Of a DNA stretch of 64,000 nucleotides, positions 53,401 to 63,529 are shown piece after piece. The stretch is from Mugil cephalus (lineage: Eukaryota > Chordata > Actinopteri > Mugiliformes > Mugilidae). Every line of letters begins with the position of its first letter. Within the stretch, counting starts at the first letter, position 1. The stretch is taken from contig NC_061776.1 in NCBI RefSeq assembly GCF_022458985.1, positions 1,112,219-1,176,218 of the forward strand, given 5' to 3'. The position numbers and the translations under genes were made by a program. The notes beneath the pieces were generated by a model. It made no database searches and had not been told where the DNA came from. It saw nothing but the letters and a program-made list of their open reading frames with translations.

Positions 53401-56400
53401 CCAGGTGGTGTCAGACGTCCTACCAGTGGAGCTGCCCCTGATCCAGGACCAGCTGCAGCACCTGAACCAGACTATGTCCCAGCTCCAGAGGAGGACCTGG
53501 GGCTGTGAAGGTGAACCAGATGGACCCAGGTCCCTGAGGCTGTGCCCCCTTATGGGTGGAGACAAGGAGGCCCTGGTGTGAAAGATAAAACTGAGATGCT
53601 ATGATGCTAACGTTAGCTAAAGCTGTGATGCTAATAAGTGGTGAATGTTGATGAACTGTAAAACTAAAGGTTTAATTGTCAGGATTTATTACAGTGCCAC
53701 ATAACATTAAATAAAAGTTAACTTGGCAAGAAAAAAAAGACAATATCTATAATTTAGACAAAACAGAAAAAACAGAGAGAGGGAGAGATGGATGGGTTGT
53801 TACTGTTCTAAGTGTCTGGGACGGTTTGTTCAGGAGACACATGGACGGGGAAAAGCTGTGAGTGCTGCTTCTGGTCCTGATGGACCTGAACCTGTGACCT
53901 GACATGAGTGTTGGGTGGGGGTGGAGCCTGTCCCAGGGGGCGGAGTCAGGTTGTGAAACTGCAGGTGTTGTGGTGTGTGCAGGTCTCCAACTGCTGGTCC
54001 AGCAGACTCAGAAGGTCCTGGACGTCCACGCCATGGTCAGAGAGGCCAGAGCCAACATGGCCGCCATGACACAGCTCATCCAGGTCAGATCCCTCCCTGC
54101 ACCTGCACTCTGTCCCTCTGTCCCTCTGTCCTTATGTCCCTCTGTCCTTCTGGACTCAAGTGTGTGTGTGTGTGTGTGTGTGTGCATACGCGTGTTCAAG
54201 CAGGGGTGGGCGGAGCTCCAGCTGCTGCAGCTCTCAGCTGATTGGCTGTTAGAGGGAACTTCAGAGGAGACCTGCAGCCGCATCAGAGCTGATGGACAGG
54301 AGCTGCTCAGGCTAACACAGGTAGGACAGGACACACCTGGAGACACCTGATGTCTCTGTGTCTGACTTGTCTCCGTTGATGTGTCCACAGGTCAACAGGA
54401 GTCTGTACAGAGCTGACGTGTCCTCTGAGATGTGGACTTCATATGTGGACTACATGGATGCTGAGGTCCAGGATGGACTTCATCAGCTGATATTCAGAGA
54501 ACTGCACTTCCTGTCTGACCACATGAACCCACAGGTACACACACCTGGATGCACACCAGGACACAAACACCTGTGTGCCGTAGCTCAGCGACCGTCCAAT
54601 AACAGTATAAAAACTATACATTATTGTAATTGCCTCTGCCTCTGTCTCTGTCTCTGTCCCTCTAGACGTCCAGCTCCGCCTTGTTGACCATCAGTCTCCA
54701 GCTGAAGGAGACAGGAAGTGTGTTTGAACCGTCTGTGGGCGTCGGCCTGTCAGACTTCCTGAAAACCATCATCAGTGATGTTTACGCTGCAGCCAATCAG
54801 CTGCCCAGGATCTCCACAAGTCACCACGGCAACTACCAGGTGACCATGACATCACTCTGACATCATACTCTGGGCCTCTCAACCATCGGCCTGTGTCTCA
54901 CCTGTCTGTGTCTCAGGTGTCCCTGCAGCTGGACCCAGAGCTGTCTGCGTTGGAGCATGAAGTGATGCATCATCTGCAGAAGGTGGAGGAGGAGGCGGAG
55001 CATCTGAGGGCGGGGCTGGACAGGTACTCTCACCTGTGGCAGAGTGACAGGACGACAGCGTTCCAAGAGTTCCTGTCCTACAGTAGACAGCTGGGACCTG
55101 AGGAGGTGGAGCCTGAGCAGGCCCCGCCCACCCTCAAGGACTTCCAGAGAGAGGTGAGACACACCATCCTCACCAGACCCCCCCCCCCCCACACACACAC
55201 ACACACACACTCTGATGACATCAGTTTCTCTCTGGTTCTGGTCCAGATCGAGTCACTCCACAGGCTCAGTGCTGAGGTGACTCACCTGGATGATGTCATC
55301 GTTCTGCACGGCTGGCTGCAGGTTGACCTACGACCTTTCAGAGACGCCCTTCTGTCAGTTATCGACGGCTGGAAACACATGTACACGGATCATCTGTTGA
55401 GCTCAGTGAGCCACAGGTAAACTCACCTGGTTCACCCGAGGCCTGTATCAGGAAGCAGCTCAACTCATCCAGCTTTACTCCAACTTATCCAGCTAAACTG
55501 ATCCAGCTGAGCTGATCCAGAACAGTGATGATCTGGATCAGCTCAGTGACTGAACCAGGTTTGTGTTGTTGCGGGTTCTAAGGCAGCAGAACCATCACAA
55601 CCATGAGGCTGATCCACAAACACTGATTCTCCTCAGATATGAAGGAGAAAAGTCCAACACATCAGAGAGACGCCATAAGACAAAGCACTGCAGATTAAAC
55701 ACATGTGTAAACTACACATCAGTGGTTCAGCTAGTTCAGATTTAATGAAGCCATGAAGCTGCAGAGATGAATCAGATGTGACTCCTCTGGAGTAAAAAGA
55801 TAAAAACATGAGCTGTGTTTGAGCTAAAACATCCTCTTCTTTGTGTGATTATCTCCTGGAAGATGCGTTGACGCCGTAACGCTCTTCTAGTGGTTTGGGC
55901 TCCGATCTCAATCAGGTCTCAATGAAAGGATACGTGATTCTTTCCTGAACAGCTGATTGGCCGGTGGGCGGAGCCTTTTATGGGATTCAGGTAGATCCTG
56001 AAAGTTACTCTGACCTGAAGCAGGTCAGCTGTTCAGAGTCAGTTACCATGGTAACGTGGCTCCATAAGAATGAAGCCAGAAACCCAGAGTTAACCCTGAA
56101 GTTTCCTCCATGAGTCTGAGATCCTGCTCCATGATACAGGCCTCAGGTCTTCCAGGGTCCATTCACACATCACACCATTCTACACAAGCACTCCTGTAGA
56201 GCTAGAACACATTTAGAACTCATTTAGAACAGGATGGAACACGGATGGAACACGCGTGTCTCCCGTGTGCTCAGTCTGCAGCAGGTGACCCAGCGTGATG
56301 CTGACGATGACGAGGCGGCGTCGTCCTCCAGGTTCCCTCTGACTCAAACCATCCTCCTGCTGGAAGCTGCAGCTGTGGAGCTTCCTGAACACCTGGCGGC

Positions 56401-56491
56401 TCAGCTCCAGGTAGTGACATCACTCTGACATCACTCTGACATCACTCTGACACAGGACTAATCAGCTGTTGTCTCTGTCTTCCAGTGTTGA
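47441..56491 (+). CDS. dnah9: Dynein axonemal heavy chain tail, no motor domain (dnah9-like)
   Basis: N-terminal tail of an outer-arm beta-type dynein heavy chain (DNAH9/11/17 group). Exons: 47441-47809, 49010-49203, 49649-49817, 49894-49993, 50075-50160, 50326-50451, 50551-50706, 51952-52038, 52123-52290, 52370-52486, 52564-52814, 52888-53080, 53156-53302, 53405-53510, 53983-54083, 54204-54320, 54391-54534, 54666-54839, 54917-55153, 55247-55416, 56275-56410, 56486-56491. All phases match, giving 1,117 codons plus stop. Family matches are FNFWWIRLRNLDFI, MEFHQLRDNMAAVMEEVRLL, RMVVLLQEICNLFIQM, TSYVDYMD, and near the end LHGWLQVDLRPFRDALLSVI. These cover the DHC_N1 tail, which binds intermediate chains and the partner heavy chain. 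Human DNAH9 has about 4,490 residues; here linker, AAA ring and stalk are absent. The last exon is just TGT TGA, followed by AATAAA at 56554 and 56562. The alternative is that downstream exons were lost or moved. The DNAH9 assignment leans on ttc19 as neighbour (both are on human 17p). Confidence 0.85.
47810..48420 (+). repeat. ~62-bp array copying the exon 1 donor of the dynein-tail gene
   Basis: Eight further copies of the exon 1 end and donor. The true junction is CATCGCCCTCAGCGAG|GTAGGC at 47809; copies at about 47905, 47975, 48040, 48145, 48207, 48269, 48330 and 48393 read GCCCTCACCCAG|GTAGGC or similar. Between them are GCTAATGCTAGGCTAATT words. Copies are diverged by several percent. 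Confidence 0.93.
48425..49080 (+). repeat. 86-bp array of acceptor + exon 2 start + donor cassettes
   Basis: Units begin at 48494, 48580, 48666, 48752, 48838, 48924 and 49010, exactly 86 bp apart and nearly identical, with a partial unit before them. Each holds CTAACCTGCCCAG|GTGACATGTG, 52 nt of exon-2 sequence, and a donor-like GGCTCCAG|GTGTAG. The last unit is the true start of exon 2 (49010), where sequence runs on into GTGTAGCTGAGGAGG instead of GTGTAGTGC. Confidence 0.96.
49325..49400 (-). mobile_element. Short LINE/SINE-type tail in dynein-tail intron 2
   Basis: AGACTTTAATGATCCACGAG and GAAATTACTTTGTCACCGTA match the fragment at 15775-15835 and typical reversed 3' ends of fish retroposons. 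Confidence 0.5.
50460..50520 (+). repeat. (AGGTCC/GGACCT)n hexamer array, inverted
   Basis: CCAGGTCCAGGTCC followed by CCTGGACCTGGACC in the 99-bp intron 50452-50550. Confidence 0.92.
50735..51930 (+). repeat. CTCTAGTCCTGGGTC minisatellite, 1.2 kb
   Basis: About 90 units of 7-15 bp built from CTCTAGTC, CTGGGTC and CTCTAGTG. A longer block (near 51240-51410) recurs near 51460-51620, showing higher-order duplication. It fills nearly all of intron 50707-51951. Confidence 0.96.
53311..53352 (+). repeat. (GGACCT/GGTCCT)n hexamers
   Basis: Short hexamer array in the 102-bp intron 53303-53404. Confidence 0.85.
53582..53982 (+). other. Dynein-tail intron with AT-rich stretch
   Basis: Intron between exons 53405-53510 and 53983-54083. 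An internal AATAAA-containing stretch at 53690-53760 could act as an intronic poly(A) site. No other feature. Confidence 0.35.
55417..56274 (+). other. Dynein-tail intron, possible dispersed element
   Basis: AACTCATCCAGC/AACTTATCCAGC/AACTGATCCAGC short repeats near 55460-55520, then TE-like non-coding sequence (GATCCTGAAAGTTACTCTGA, CATGGTAACGTGGC). Family not identified. Confidence 0.4.
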
Positions 56492-56849
56492 CACGTCTTC
56501 CTGTTCTCACGGTCTCAGACTTATGTACTTAAACACTGGAGATAATTAAAAATAATAAAAAAATAAAACCAGATGATTGTCTGACTGATGTCTTTGGTTG
56601 CTATGGTAACGTCTCCATGACAAATGTTCAGAGACAAGAGACAACAAGATAAATAAATGATTTAATCAGTTTTCTTCAAAAGCTGAAACTCAACAGACAA
56701 AGACAGAAAGAAGACAGACGTCCGCTGCCTTAAACACAAACCAAAGTAGGCACGATGATGAGAGACCTACGGAGACACATGTCCTATATGCTGGCCGTCT
56801 CCATAGCAACAGAAACAAAGACACCACGGTCAGCATCCTCAGTCTACAG

Positions 56850-56936
56850 CGGCCAATCAGAGAGCAGCTAGCGGCGGTAGACTCCGAAGGCGGCCAATCA
56901 GAGCGCAGCTAGCGGCGGTAGACTCCGAAGGCGGCC
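56850..56936 (+). repeat. 43-bp tandem duplication over the tmub stop codon
   Basis: CGGCCAATCAGAG(A/C)GCAGCT plus AGCGGCGGTAGACTCCGAAGG occurs twice in tandem. The right copy contains the end of the coding sequence (VYRR stop); the left copy lies in the 3' UTR. Confidence 0.93.
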
Positions 56937-59900
56937 ATGCTGAGGAGGACGGTGACCCCCACCAGGGAGGCGGTGGCCGGGGCCGTGAAGAAGTGGCGGT
57001 ACTGGATCTGACAGTACCACAGCACGGCCAGCATCAGGACCAGGAGCGGCACCATCAGGCTGCCAACATTCAGAGCCACCTGCACCTGGTCGCCAGGCCC
57101 CGGCCCCCCCGCCGCCCCCCGCCGCCCCGCGGCATGCTGGGAGATGTGACAGTGCAGGACACAATTATGGACCAGGTTCAGGGACGCCAGAGTCCGGGCG
57201 TCATCCTGCAGCAGCTGACCCTGATAGATGAACCGGACCTGATCCTCCTGACCCGCAAAGTAGGTCCTGGAAGAGAGACGGGACGGGGGACAAGGGACGG
57301 AGTCAATACCAGGATCACTGCACTGTGTGTGCAGTGTCTTAGTGTGTGCAGTGTCTTAGTGTGTCCAGTGTCTGAGTGTGTGCAGTGCAGTGTCTTAGTG
57401 TGTGCACAGTACAATGTGTGCAGTGTCTTAGTGTGTGCACAGTACAGTGTGTGCAGTGTCTTAGTGTGTGCAGTGTCTCAGTGTGTGCAGTGTGTTAGTG
57501 TGTGCAGTGTCTTAGTGTGTAGGACACACTGTGTGCACAGTACAGTGTGTTAGTGTGTGCAGTGTCTTGGTGTGTGCAGTGTCTTGGTGTGTGCAGTGTT
57601 TTATTGTGTCCAGTGTCTTAGTGTGTGCAGTTTCTTAGTGTGTCCAGTGTCTTAGTGTGTGCACAGTACAGTGTGTGCAGTGTCTTAGTGTGTGCACAGT
57701 ACAGTGTGTGCAGTGTCTCAGTGTGTGCAGTGTGTTAGTGTGTCCAGTGTCTCAGTGTGTCCAGTGTCTTAGTGTGTGCACAGTACAGTGTGTGCAGTGT
57801 CTTAGTGTGTGCACAGTACAGTGTGTGCAGTGTCTTAGTGTGTACACAGTACAGTGTGTGCAGTGTCTTAGTGTGTGCAGTGTCTCAGTGTGTGCAGTGT
57901 GATAGTGTGTGCAGTGTCTTGGTGTGTGCAGTGTCTTATTGTGTCCAGTGTCTTAGTGTGTGCAGTGTCTTAGTGTGTGCAGTGCAGTGTCTTAGTGCGT
58001 CCAGTGTCTTAGTGTGTGCAATGTCTTAGTGTGTCCAGTGTCTTAGTGTGTGCAGTGCAGTGTCTTAGTGTGTCCAGTGTCTTAGTGTGTGCAGTGCAGT
58101 GTCTTAGTGTGTGCAGTGTCTTAGTGTGTGCACAGTACAGTGTGTGCAGTGTCTTAGTGTGTACACAGTACAGTGTGTGCAGTGTCTTAGTGTGTGCAGT
58201 GTCTCAGTGTGTGCAGTGTGATAGTGTGTGCAGTGTCTTGGTGTGTGCAGTGTCTTATTGTGTCCAGTGTCTTAGTGTGTGCAGTGTCTTAGTGTGTGCA
58301 GTGCAGTGTCTTAGTGCGTCCAGTGTCTTAGTGTGTGCAATGTCTTAGTGTGTCCAGTGTCTTAGTGTGTGCAGTGCAGTGTCTTAGTGTGTCCAGTGTC
58401 TTAGTGTGTGCAGTGCAGTGTCTTAGTGTGTGCAGTGTCTTAGTGTGTGCAGTGTCTTAGTGTGTGCACAGTACACTGTGTGCAGTGTCTTAGTGTGTGC
58501 AGTGTCTCAGTGTGTGCAGTGTGTTAGTGTGTGCAGTGTCTTGGTGTGTGCAGTGTCTTATTGTGTCCAGTGTCTTAGTGTGTGCAGTGTCTTAGTGTGT
58601 GCAGTGTCTTAGTGTGTGCAGTGCAGTGTCTTAGTGCGTCCAGTGTCTTAGTGTGTGCAGTGACTTAGTGTGTCCAGTGTCTTAGTGTGTGCAGTGCAGT
58701 GTCTTAGTGTGTCCAGTGTCTTAGTGTGTGCAGTGCAGTGTCTTAGTGTGTCCAGTGTCTTAGTGTGTCCAGTGCAGTGTCTTAGTGTGTGCAGTGTCTT
58801 AGTGTGTGCACAGTACAGTGTGTGCAGTGTCTTAGTGTGTGCAGTGTCTCAGTGTGTGCAGTGTCTTAGTGTGTCCAGTGTCTTAGTGTGTCCAGTGTCT
58901 TAGTGTGTGCACAGTACAGTGTGTGCAGTGTCTTAGTGTGTGCACAGTACAGTGTGTGCAGTGTCTTAGTGTGTGCAGTGTCTCAGTGTGTGCACAGTAC
59001 AGTGTGTGCAGTGTCTTAGTGTGTGCAGTGTCTCAGTGTGTGCAGTGTGTTAGTGTGTGCAGTGTCTTATTGTGTCCAGTGTCTTAGTGTGTGCAGTGTC
59101 TTAGTGTGTGCAGTGCAGTGTCTTAGTGCGTCCAGTGTCTTAGTGTGTGCAGTGTCTTAGTGTGTCCAGTGTCTTAGTGTGTGCAGTGCAGTGTCTTAGT
59201 GTGTCCAGTGTCTTAGTGTGTGCAGTGCAGTGTCTTAGTGTGTGCAGTGTCTTAGTGTGTGCAGTGTCTTAGTGTGTAGGACACACTGTGTGCAGTGTCT
59301 TAGTGTGTAGGACACACTGGTGATCAAACCTAGAGAACCATTTATAAACCACTGGTTTTCCTGAATGATGTCACTTTCACTGCTCAGCCATTAAAGGACT
59401 TTTTGTCGTTTTAAACCATGATACTTTTCCCACAAAATAACTACAGCATTTCAACAGAAAACATGATGTAGCAGGAAACACGTTCAGATTCCTCCCAGTT
59501 ATTGGTGCTAATGTCCTTGATTTTCAGTCAACCCCCATTTCACTGGCGGCCGAGCTTCCAGTTTCGCTGACTCTGTGAGGTGGGGGGGCCGTTCTAAGGG
59601 ACTGAAGGTTTCCAGGCGGAGGCCAAAGGATCATCCGCCATAGAAAGACGAGTTGGTTCTAAATCTGTGATTTCAAGAATATTGAATCTTTACAACATCA
59701 CAAACTCATTCAAGTCCCCAAGAAGGACGTTCGTCCACAGAAGACAAATACAGGAGAGGACAGCAAACTGTGGACGATCTCAATGGGGAATCATTTCCAC
59801 TGCAGCTGGAACTGGAACTGGTCTCCAGTCCAGCGCTGAACAGGGTGAGGATCTTCTCAACGTTTAAGAGCCTTTGGACTGAACGTCCACTCTGACCCAG

Positions 59901-61179
59901 CTCTCATCAGCAGAAAGAAGCCGGACTAAGCTTCGCTGAGGAGCCCAGAGTAAAGCAGTGAGTGAAGTGTCCTGGTTCGGGGCATGTTTTCTGCAGTTGT
60001 GTCTCTGATGCAGCTCCATGCACAGTGAATGCAAATGTTCATCAGACCTTCTACAACAACGTATGGTTCCTTCCCTACGTTCATCACCATTCAGCCTGCA
60101 GTGTTCACAGGACAACGCTCCCTGTCACACAGCGACGGGTGAAGCAGCTCAGTGACACTGAAAACACTGGAATGATGACATGGCAACAAAGTTATGGCCA
60201 ATAAACCCACGACAGTCACTGAACTGTGGAGGAGACAGGAAGAAAACTGGACCAACATCCACCTTCAGAGTCCTTCAGAGCAGAGGCCTGTTCACCTCCT
60301 ACTATTTACTGACTGTTGTAACCTTCAGAAGATGGAGCAGGAATCTTCCTCCATGCTACGTTTCATCAGTGTTTTCTGCTACATAATGTTTTTGTTGAAA
60401 TGCCGTAGTTATTTTGTGGAAAAAGTGTTGTAGTATCATGGTATAGACAGGACAACTGTTGAGCAGTGCAGGTGACACTGTCTCAGAAACAGTGAGTTTA
60501 TATATTGTGATCTCCAGTGAAGGTGACACTGTCTCAGAAACAGTGAGTTTATATATTGTGATCTCCAGTGAAGGTGACATTGTCTCAGAAACAGTGAGTT
60601 TATATATTGTGATCTCCAGTGAAGGTGACATTGTCTCAGAAACAGTGAGTTTATATATTGTGATCTCCAGTGAAGGTGTGTGTCGTACCGTTTGATGTAG
60701 CCGATGGTGTCCTGGGGTTTGACCTGAGCTGTTCTCTCTGTGTCGTTGAGAAACTTCAGTCTGACCACCATGTTCCTCTGAGACGACAAAGACTCTCCTC
60801 TGTTCCTCACCCCGTCCCCGTCCCTGCCCCCCGCCTGGACCCGGTCCTGGTCCTGGTCCTGGTCCTGGACCTGGTCCTGGACCTGGTCCTGGACCCGGTC
60901 CTGGTCCGGGTCAGAGGTGGGCAGGGTCCCTGTCACAGAGCTGGTCTCTGAAAAGGAAAGGGATGATGGGGAGGAGGAAGAGGAAGAGGAGGCATCCTCC
61001 GTGGTCCTCTGTGAGGGGGTGACCAGGTGTGAGGGGGCGGGGCCTGTGGAGGAGGTGAATAGGTGCTGTGGGGGTTCGGAGGTGCGGGTGGAGATCCATG
61101 CAAGCAGCAGCACCATGAGCAGCAGCATCAATCCGAACAGCAGCGTCACCTCGTCTCCAACTCCTTCTATTAGAGCCAT
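56909..61179 (-). CDS. tmub1: Transmembrane and ubiquitin-like domain protein (Tmub1/2 type)
   Basis: Membrane-anchored ubiquitin-like protein; family members take part in ER-associated degradation and receptor recycling. Two coding exons, 60689-61179 and 56909-57266, give 282 residues plus stop. The start MALIEGVGDEVT (61177-61179) matches the family; an ATG 18 bp further up (61197) is in frame but less likely. A membrane segment spans about residues 13-33 (LLFGLMLLLMVLLLAWI). A Ser-rich, then DQDRVQDQVQD-like linker coded by a GGTCCT hexamer array follows. The ubiquitin-like fold contains VVRLKFLNDTERT, QDTIGYIKR, TYFAGQEDQVRFIYQGQLLQ and NCVLHCHIS. Two C-terminal membrane segments follow (VGSLMVPLLVLMLAVLWYC, APATASLVGVTVLLSM), ending FGVYRR. 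WYCQIQYR and LIEGVGDEVT favour TMUB1; FTAPATASLVGVTV favours TMUB2. Converges tail-to-tail with the dynein-tail gene. A non-coding exon 1 ending at 63725 (GAGCC|GTGAGT) is possible. Confidence 0.92.
57310..59325 (+). repeat. 2-kb GTGTGTGCAGTGTCTTA minisatellite in the tmub intron
   Basis: More than 100 copies of a 17-bp unit AGTGTGTGCAGTGTCTT with CACAGTACAG insert variants. A block at about 57790-58100 recurs near 58120-58420, so the array has higher-order structure. Cys/Val/Ser-rich frames are artefacts. Confidence 0.97.
59410..60445 (+). mobile_element. Tc1/mariner-type DNA transposon, decayed, with terminal inverted repeats
   Basis: The left end TTTAAACCATGATACTTTTC followed by CCACAAAATAACTACAGCAT and TTCAACAG matches the reverse complement of the right end (GTTGAAATGCCGTAGTTATT, TTGTGGAAAAAGTGTTGTAG, TATCATGGTA). 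The inverted repeats are therefore about 70-85 bp. Inside, fragments resembling a Tc1 transposase (HRTTLPVTQRRVKQ, TENTGMMTW) lie in different frames with stops. About 1 kb long, so near family length but inactive. Inserted in the tmub intron. Confidence 0.8.
60470..60682 (+). repeat. ~52-bp minisatellite beside the tmub exon 1 donor
   Basis: Four full copies of GTGAAGGTGACACTGTCTCA, GAAACAGTGAGTTTATATAT and TGTGATCTCCA. The last copy ends about 12 bp from the donor CAAACG|GTACGAC at 60689/60688. Confidence 0.95.
60838..60908 (-). repeat. tmub1: Coding GGTCCT hexamer array in tmub
   Basis: About eleven hexamers (CTGGTC/CTGGAC) in frame with the tmub coding exon, encoding Asp-Gln and Val-Gln repeats in the cytosolic linker. 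Confidence 0.9.
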
Positions 61180-61549
61180 CGCCACGGCAACGCCCACAGC
61201 AACACGGCAATCCCCACACAGGTCAGCACTTCACACACCTGGACACAGGGGGCGGGGCTTAGCAGCAGTCTGACCCCCACTCGCACAATTTAATAATCTG
61301 AAGTTCTAACAATAAGAACGAGATTTCAAAAAAAAAAGGCCAAACATTGTGGGAGAGTTATTTTAGGAGAGTAAACGCCAGAGGCTGAAGGGAAGCAACA
61401 GGTAAAACCAGTCAATAAATAAAACTCCACATTAGCAGAAACAGACAAAAGAGCACAAAGAGAAAAAATCTGACCAAAATAAGAAAAATGCTAAAAGGTA
61501 AACAAGAGAAAAGGTGATGAAATTACACTAATAACAGAATAAGAAAATG

Positions 61550-63492
61550 CCCAGGTTAGCAGCTGTTAGCCCAGGTTAGCAGAACTTAATCCAGGTTAGC
61601 AGCTGTTAGCCCAGGTTAGCAGCTGTTAGCCCAGGTTAGCAGAACTTAATCCAGGTTAGCAGCTGTTAGCCCAGGTTAGCAGCTGTTAGCCCAGGTTAGC
61701 AGAACTTAATCCAGGTTAGCAGCTGTTAGCCCAGGTTAGCAGCTGTTAGCCCAGGTTAGCAGAACTTAATCCAGGTTAGCAGCTGTTAGCCCAGGTTAGC
61801 AGCTGTTAGCCCAGGTTAGCAGAACCTAATCCAGGTTAGCAGCTGTTAGCCCAGGTTAGCAGAACTTAATCCAGGTTAGCAGCTGTTAGCCCAGGTTAGC
61901 AGAACTCAATCCAGGTTAGCAGCTGTTAGCCCAGGTTATCAGCTGTTAGCCCAGGTTATCAGCTGTTAGCCCAGGTTAGCAGCTGTTAGCCCAGGTTAGC
62001 AGCTGTTAGCCCAGGTTATCAGAACTTAATCCAGGTTAGCAGCTGTTAGCCCAGGTTAGCAGCTGTTAGCCCAGGTTAGCAGAACTTAATCCAGGTTAGC
62101 AGCTGTTAGCCCAGGTTAGCAGCTGTTAGCCCAGGTTAGCAGAACCTAATCCAGGTTAGCAGCTGTTAGCCCAGGTTAGCAGAACTCAATCCAGGTTAGC
62201 AGCTGTTAGCCCAGGTTATCAGCTGTTAGCCCAGGTTATCAGAACTTAATCCAGGTTAGCAGCCGTTAGCCCAGGTTAGCAGCTCTTAGCCCAGGTTAGC
62301 AGAACTTAATCCAGGTTAGCAGCTGTTAGCGCAGGTTAGCAGCTGTTAGCCCAGGTTAGCAGAACTTAATCCAGGTTAGCAGCTGTTAGCCCAGGTTAGC
62401 AGAACTTAATCCAGGTTAGCAGCTGTTAGCCCAGGTTAGCATAACCTAATCCAGGTTAGCAGCTGTTAGCCCAGGTTAGCAGAATTTAATCCAGGTTAGC
62501 AGCCGTTAGCCCAGGTTAGCAGAACTTAATCCAGGTTAGCAGCTGTTAGCCCAGGTTAGCAGCTGTTGGCCCAGGTTAGCAGAACTTAATCCGGTTAGCA
62601 GCTGTTAGCCCTGGTTAGCAGAATTTAATCCAGGTTAGCAGCTGTTAACCCAGGTTAGCAGAACTTAATCCAGGTTAGCAGCTGTTAGCCCAGGTTAGCA
62701 TAACCTAATCCAGGTTAGCAGCTGTTAGCCCTGGTTAGCAGAATTTAATCCAGGTTAGCAGCTGTTAACCCAGGTTAGCAGAACTTAATCCAGGTTAGCA
62801 GTTGTTAGCCCAGGTTATCAGAACTTAATCCAGGTTAGCAGCTGTTAGCCCAGGTTAGCAGAACTTAATCCAGGTTAGCAGCTGTTAGCGCAGGTTAGCA
62901 GCTGTTAGCCCAGGTTAGCAGAACTTAATCCAGGTTAGCAGCTGTTAGCCCAGGTTAGCAGAACTTAATCCAGGTTAGCAGCTGTTAGCCCAGGTTAGCA
63001 TAACCTAATCCAGGTTAGCAGCTGTTAGCCCAGGTTAGCAGAATTTAATCCAGGTTAGCAGCCGTTAGCCCAGGTTAGCAGAACTTAATCCAGGTTAGCA
63101 GCTGTTAGCCCAGGTTAGCAGCTGTTGGCCCAGGTTAGCAGAACTTAATCCGGTTAGCAGCTGTTAGCCCTGGTTAGCAGAATTTAATCCAGGTTAGCAG
63201 CTGTTAACCCAGGTTAGCAGAACTTAATCCAGGTTAGCAGCTGTTAGCCCAGGTTAGCAGAACTTAATCCAGGTTAGCAGCTGTTAGCCCAGGTTAGCAG
63301 CTGTTAGCCCAGGTTAGCAGAACTTAATCCAGGTTAGCAGCTGTTAGCCCAGGTTAGCAGCTGTTAGCCCAGGTTAGCAGAACTTAATCCAGGTTAGCAG
63401 CTGTTAGCCCAGGTTAGCAGCTGTTAGCCCAGGTTAGCAGAACCTAATCCAGGTTAGCAGCTGTTAGCCCAGGTTAGCAGAACCTAATCCAG
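61550..63492 (+). repeat. 20-bp CCAGGTTAGCAGCTGTTAGC minisatellite with A/B higher-order pattern
   Basis: About 97 units of 20 bp. Type A is CCAGGTTAGCAGCTGTTAGC and type B is CCAGGTTAGCAGAACTTAAT. They alternate as A-B or A-A-B, giving 40- and 60-bp super-repeats. Variants (AGAACCTAAT, GGTTATCAG, AGCATAACCTAAT) recur in register, and a block near 62280-62660 recurs near 62880-63220. Confidence 0.97.
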
Positions 63493-63529
63493 GATAATTT
63501 AGTCCGGGTTAGCAGCGGTTCACTCGAGT

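Noticed and set aside
57600-59090. Cys/Ser/Val-rich frames resembling a cysteine-rich protein
   Set aside because: All come from the GTGTGTGCAGTGTCTTA minisatellite and exist in several frames at once.
61550-63492. Centromeric or telomeric satellite
   Set aside because: The 20-bp unit is not TTAGGG, the array is under 2 kb and lies between genes; a local minisatellite explains it.
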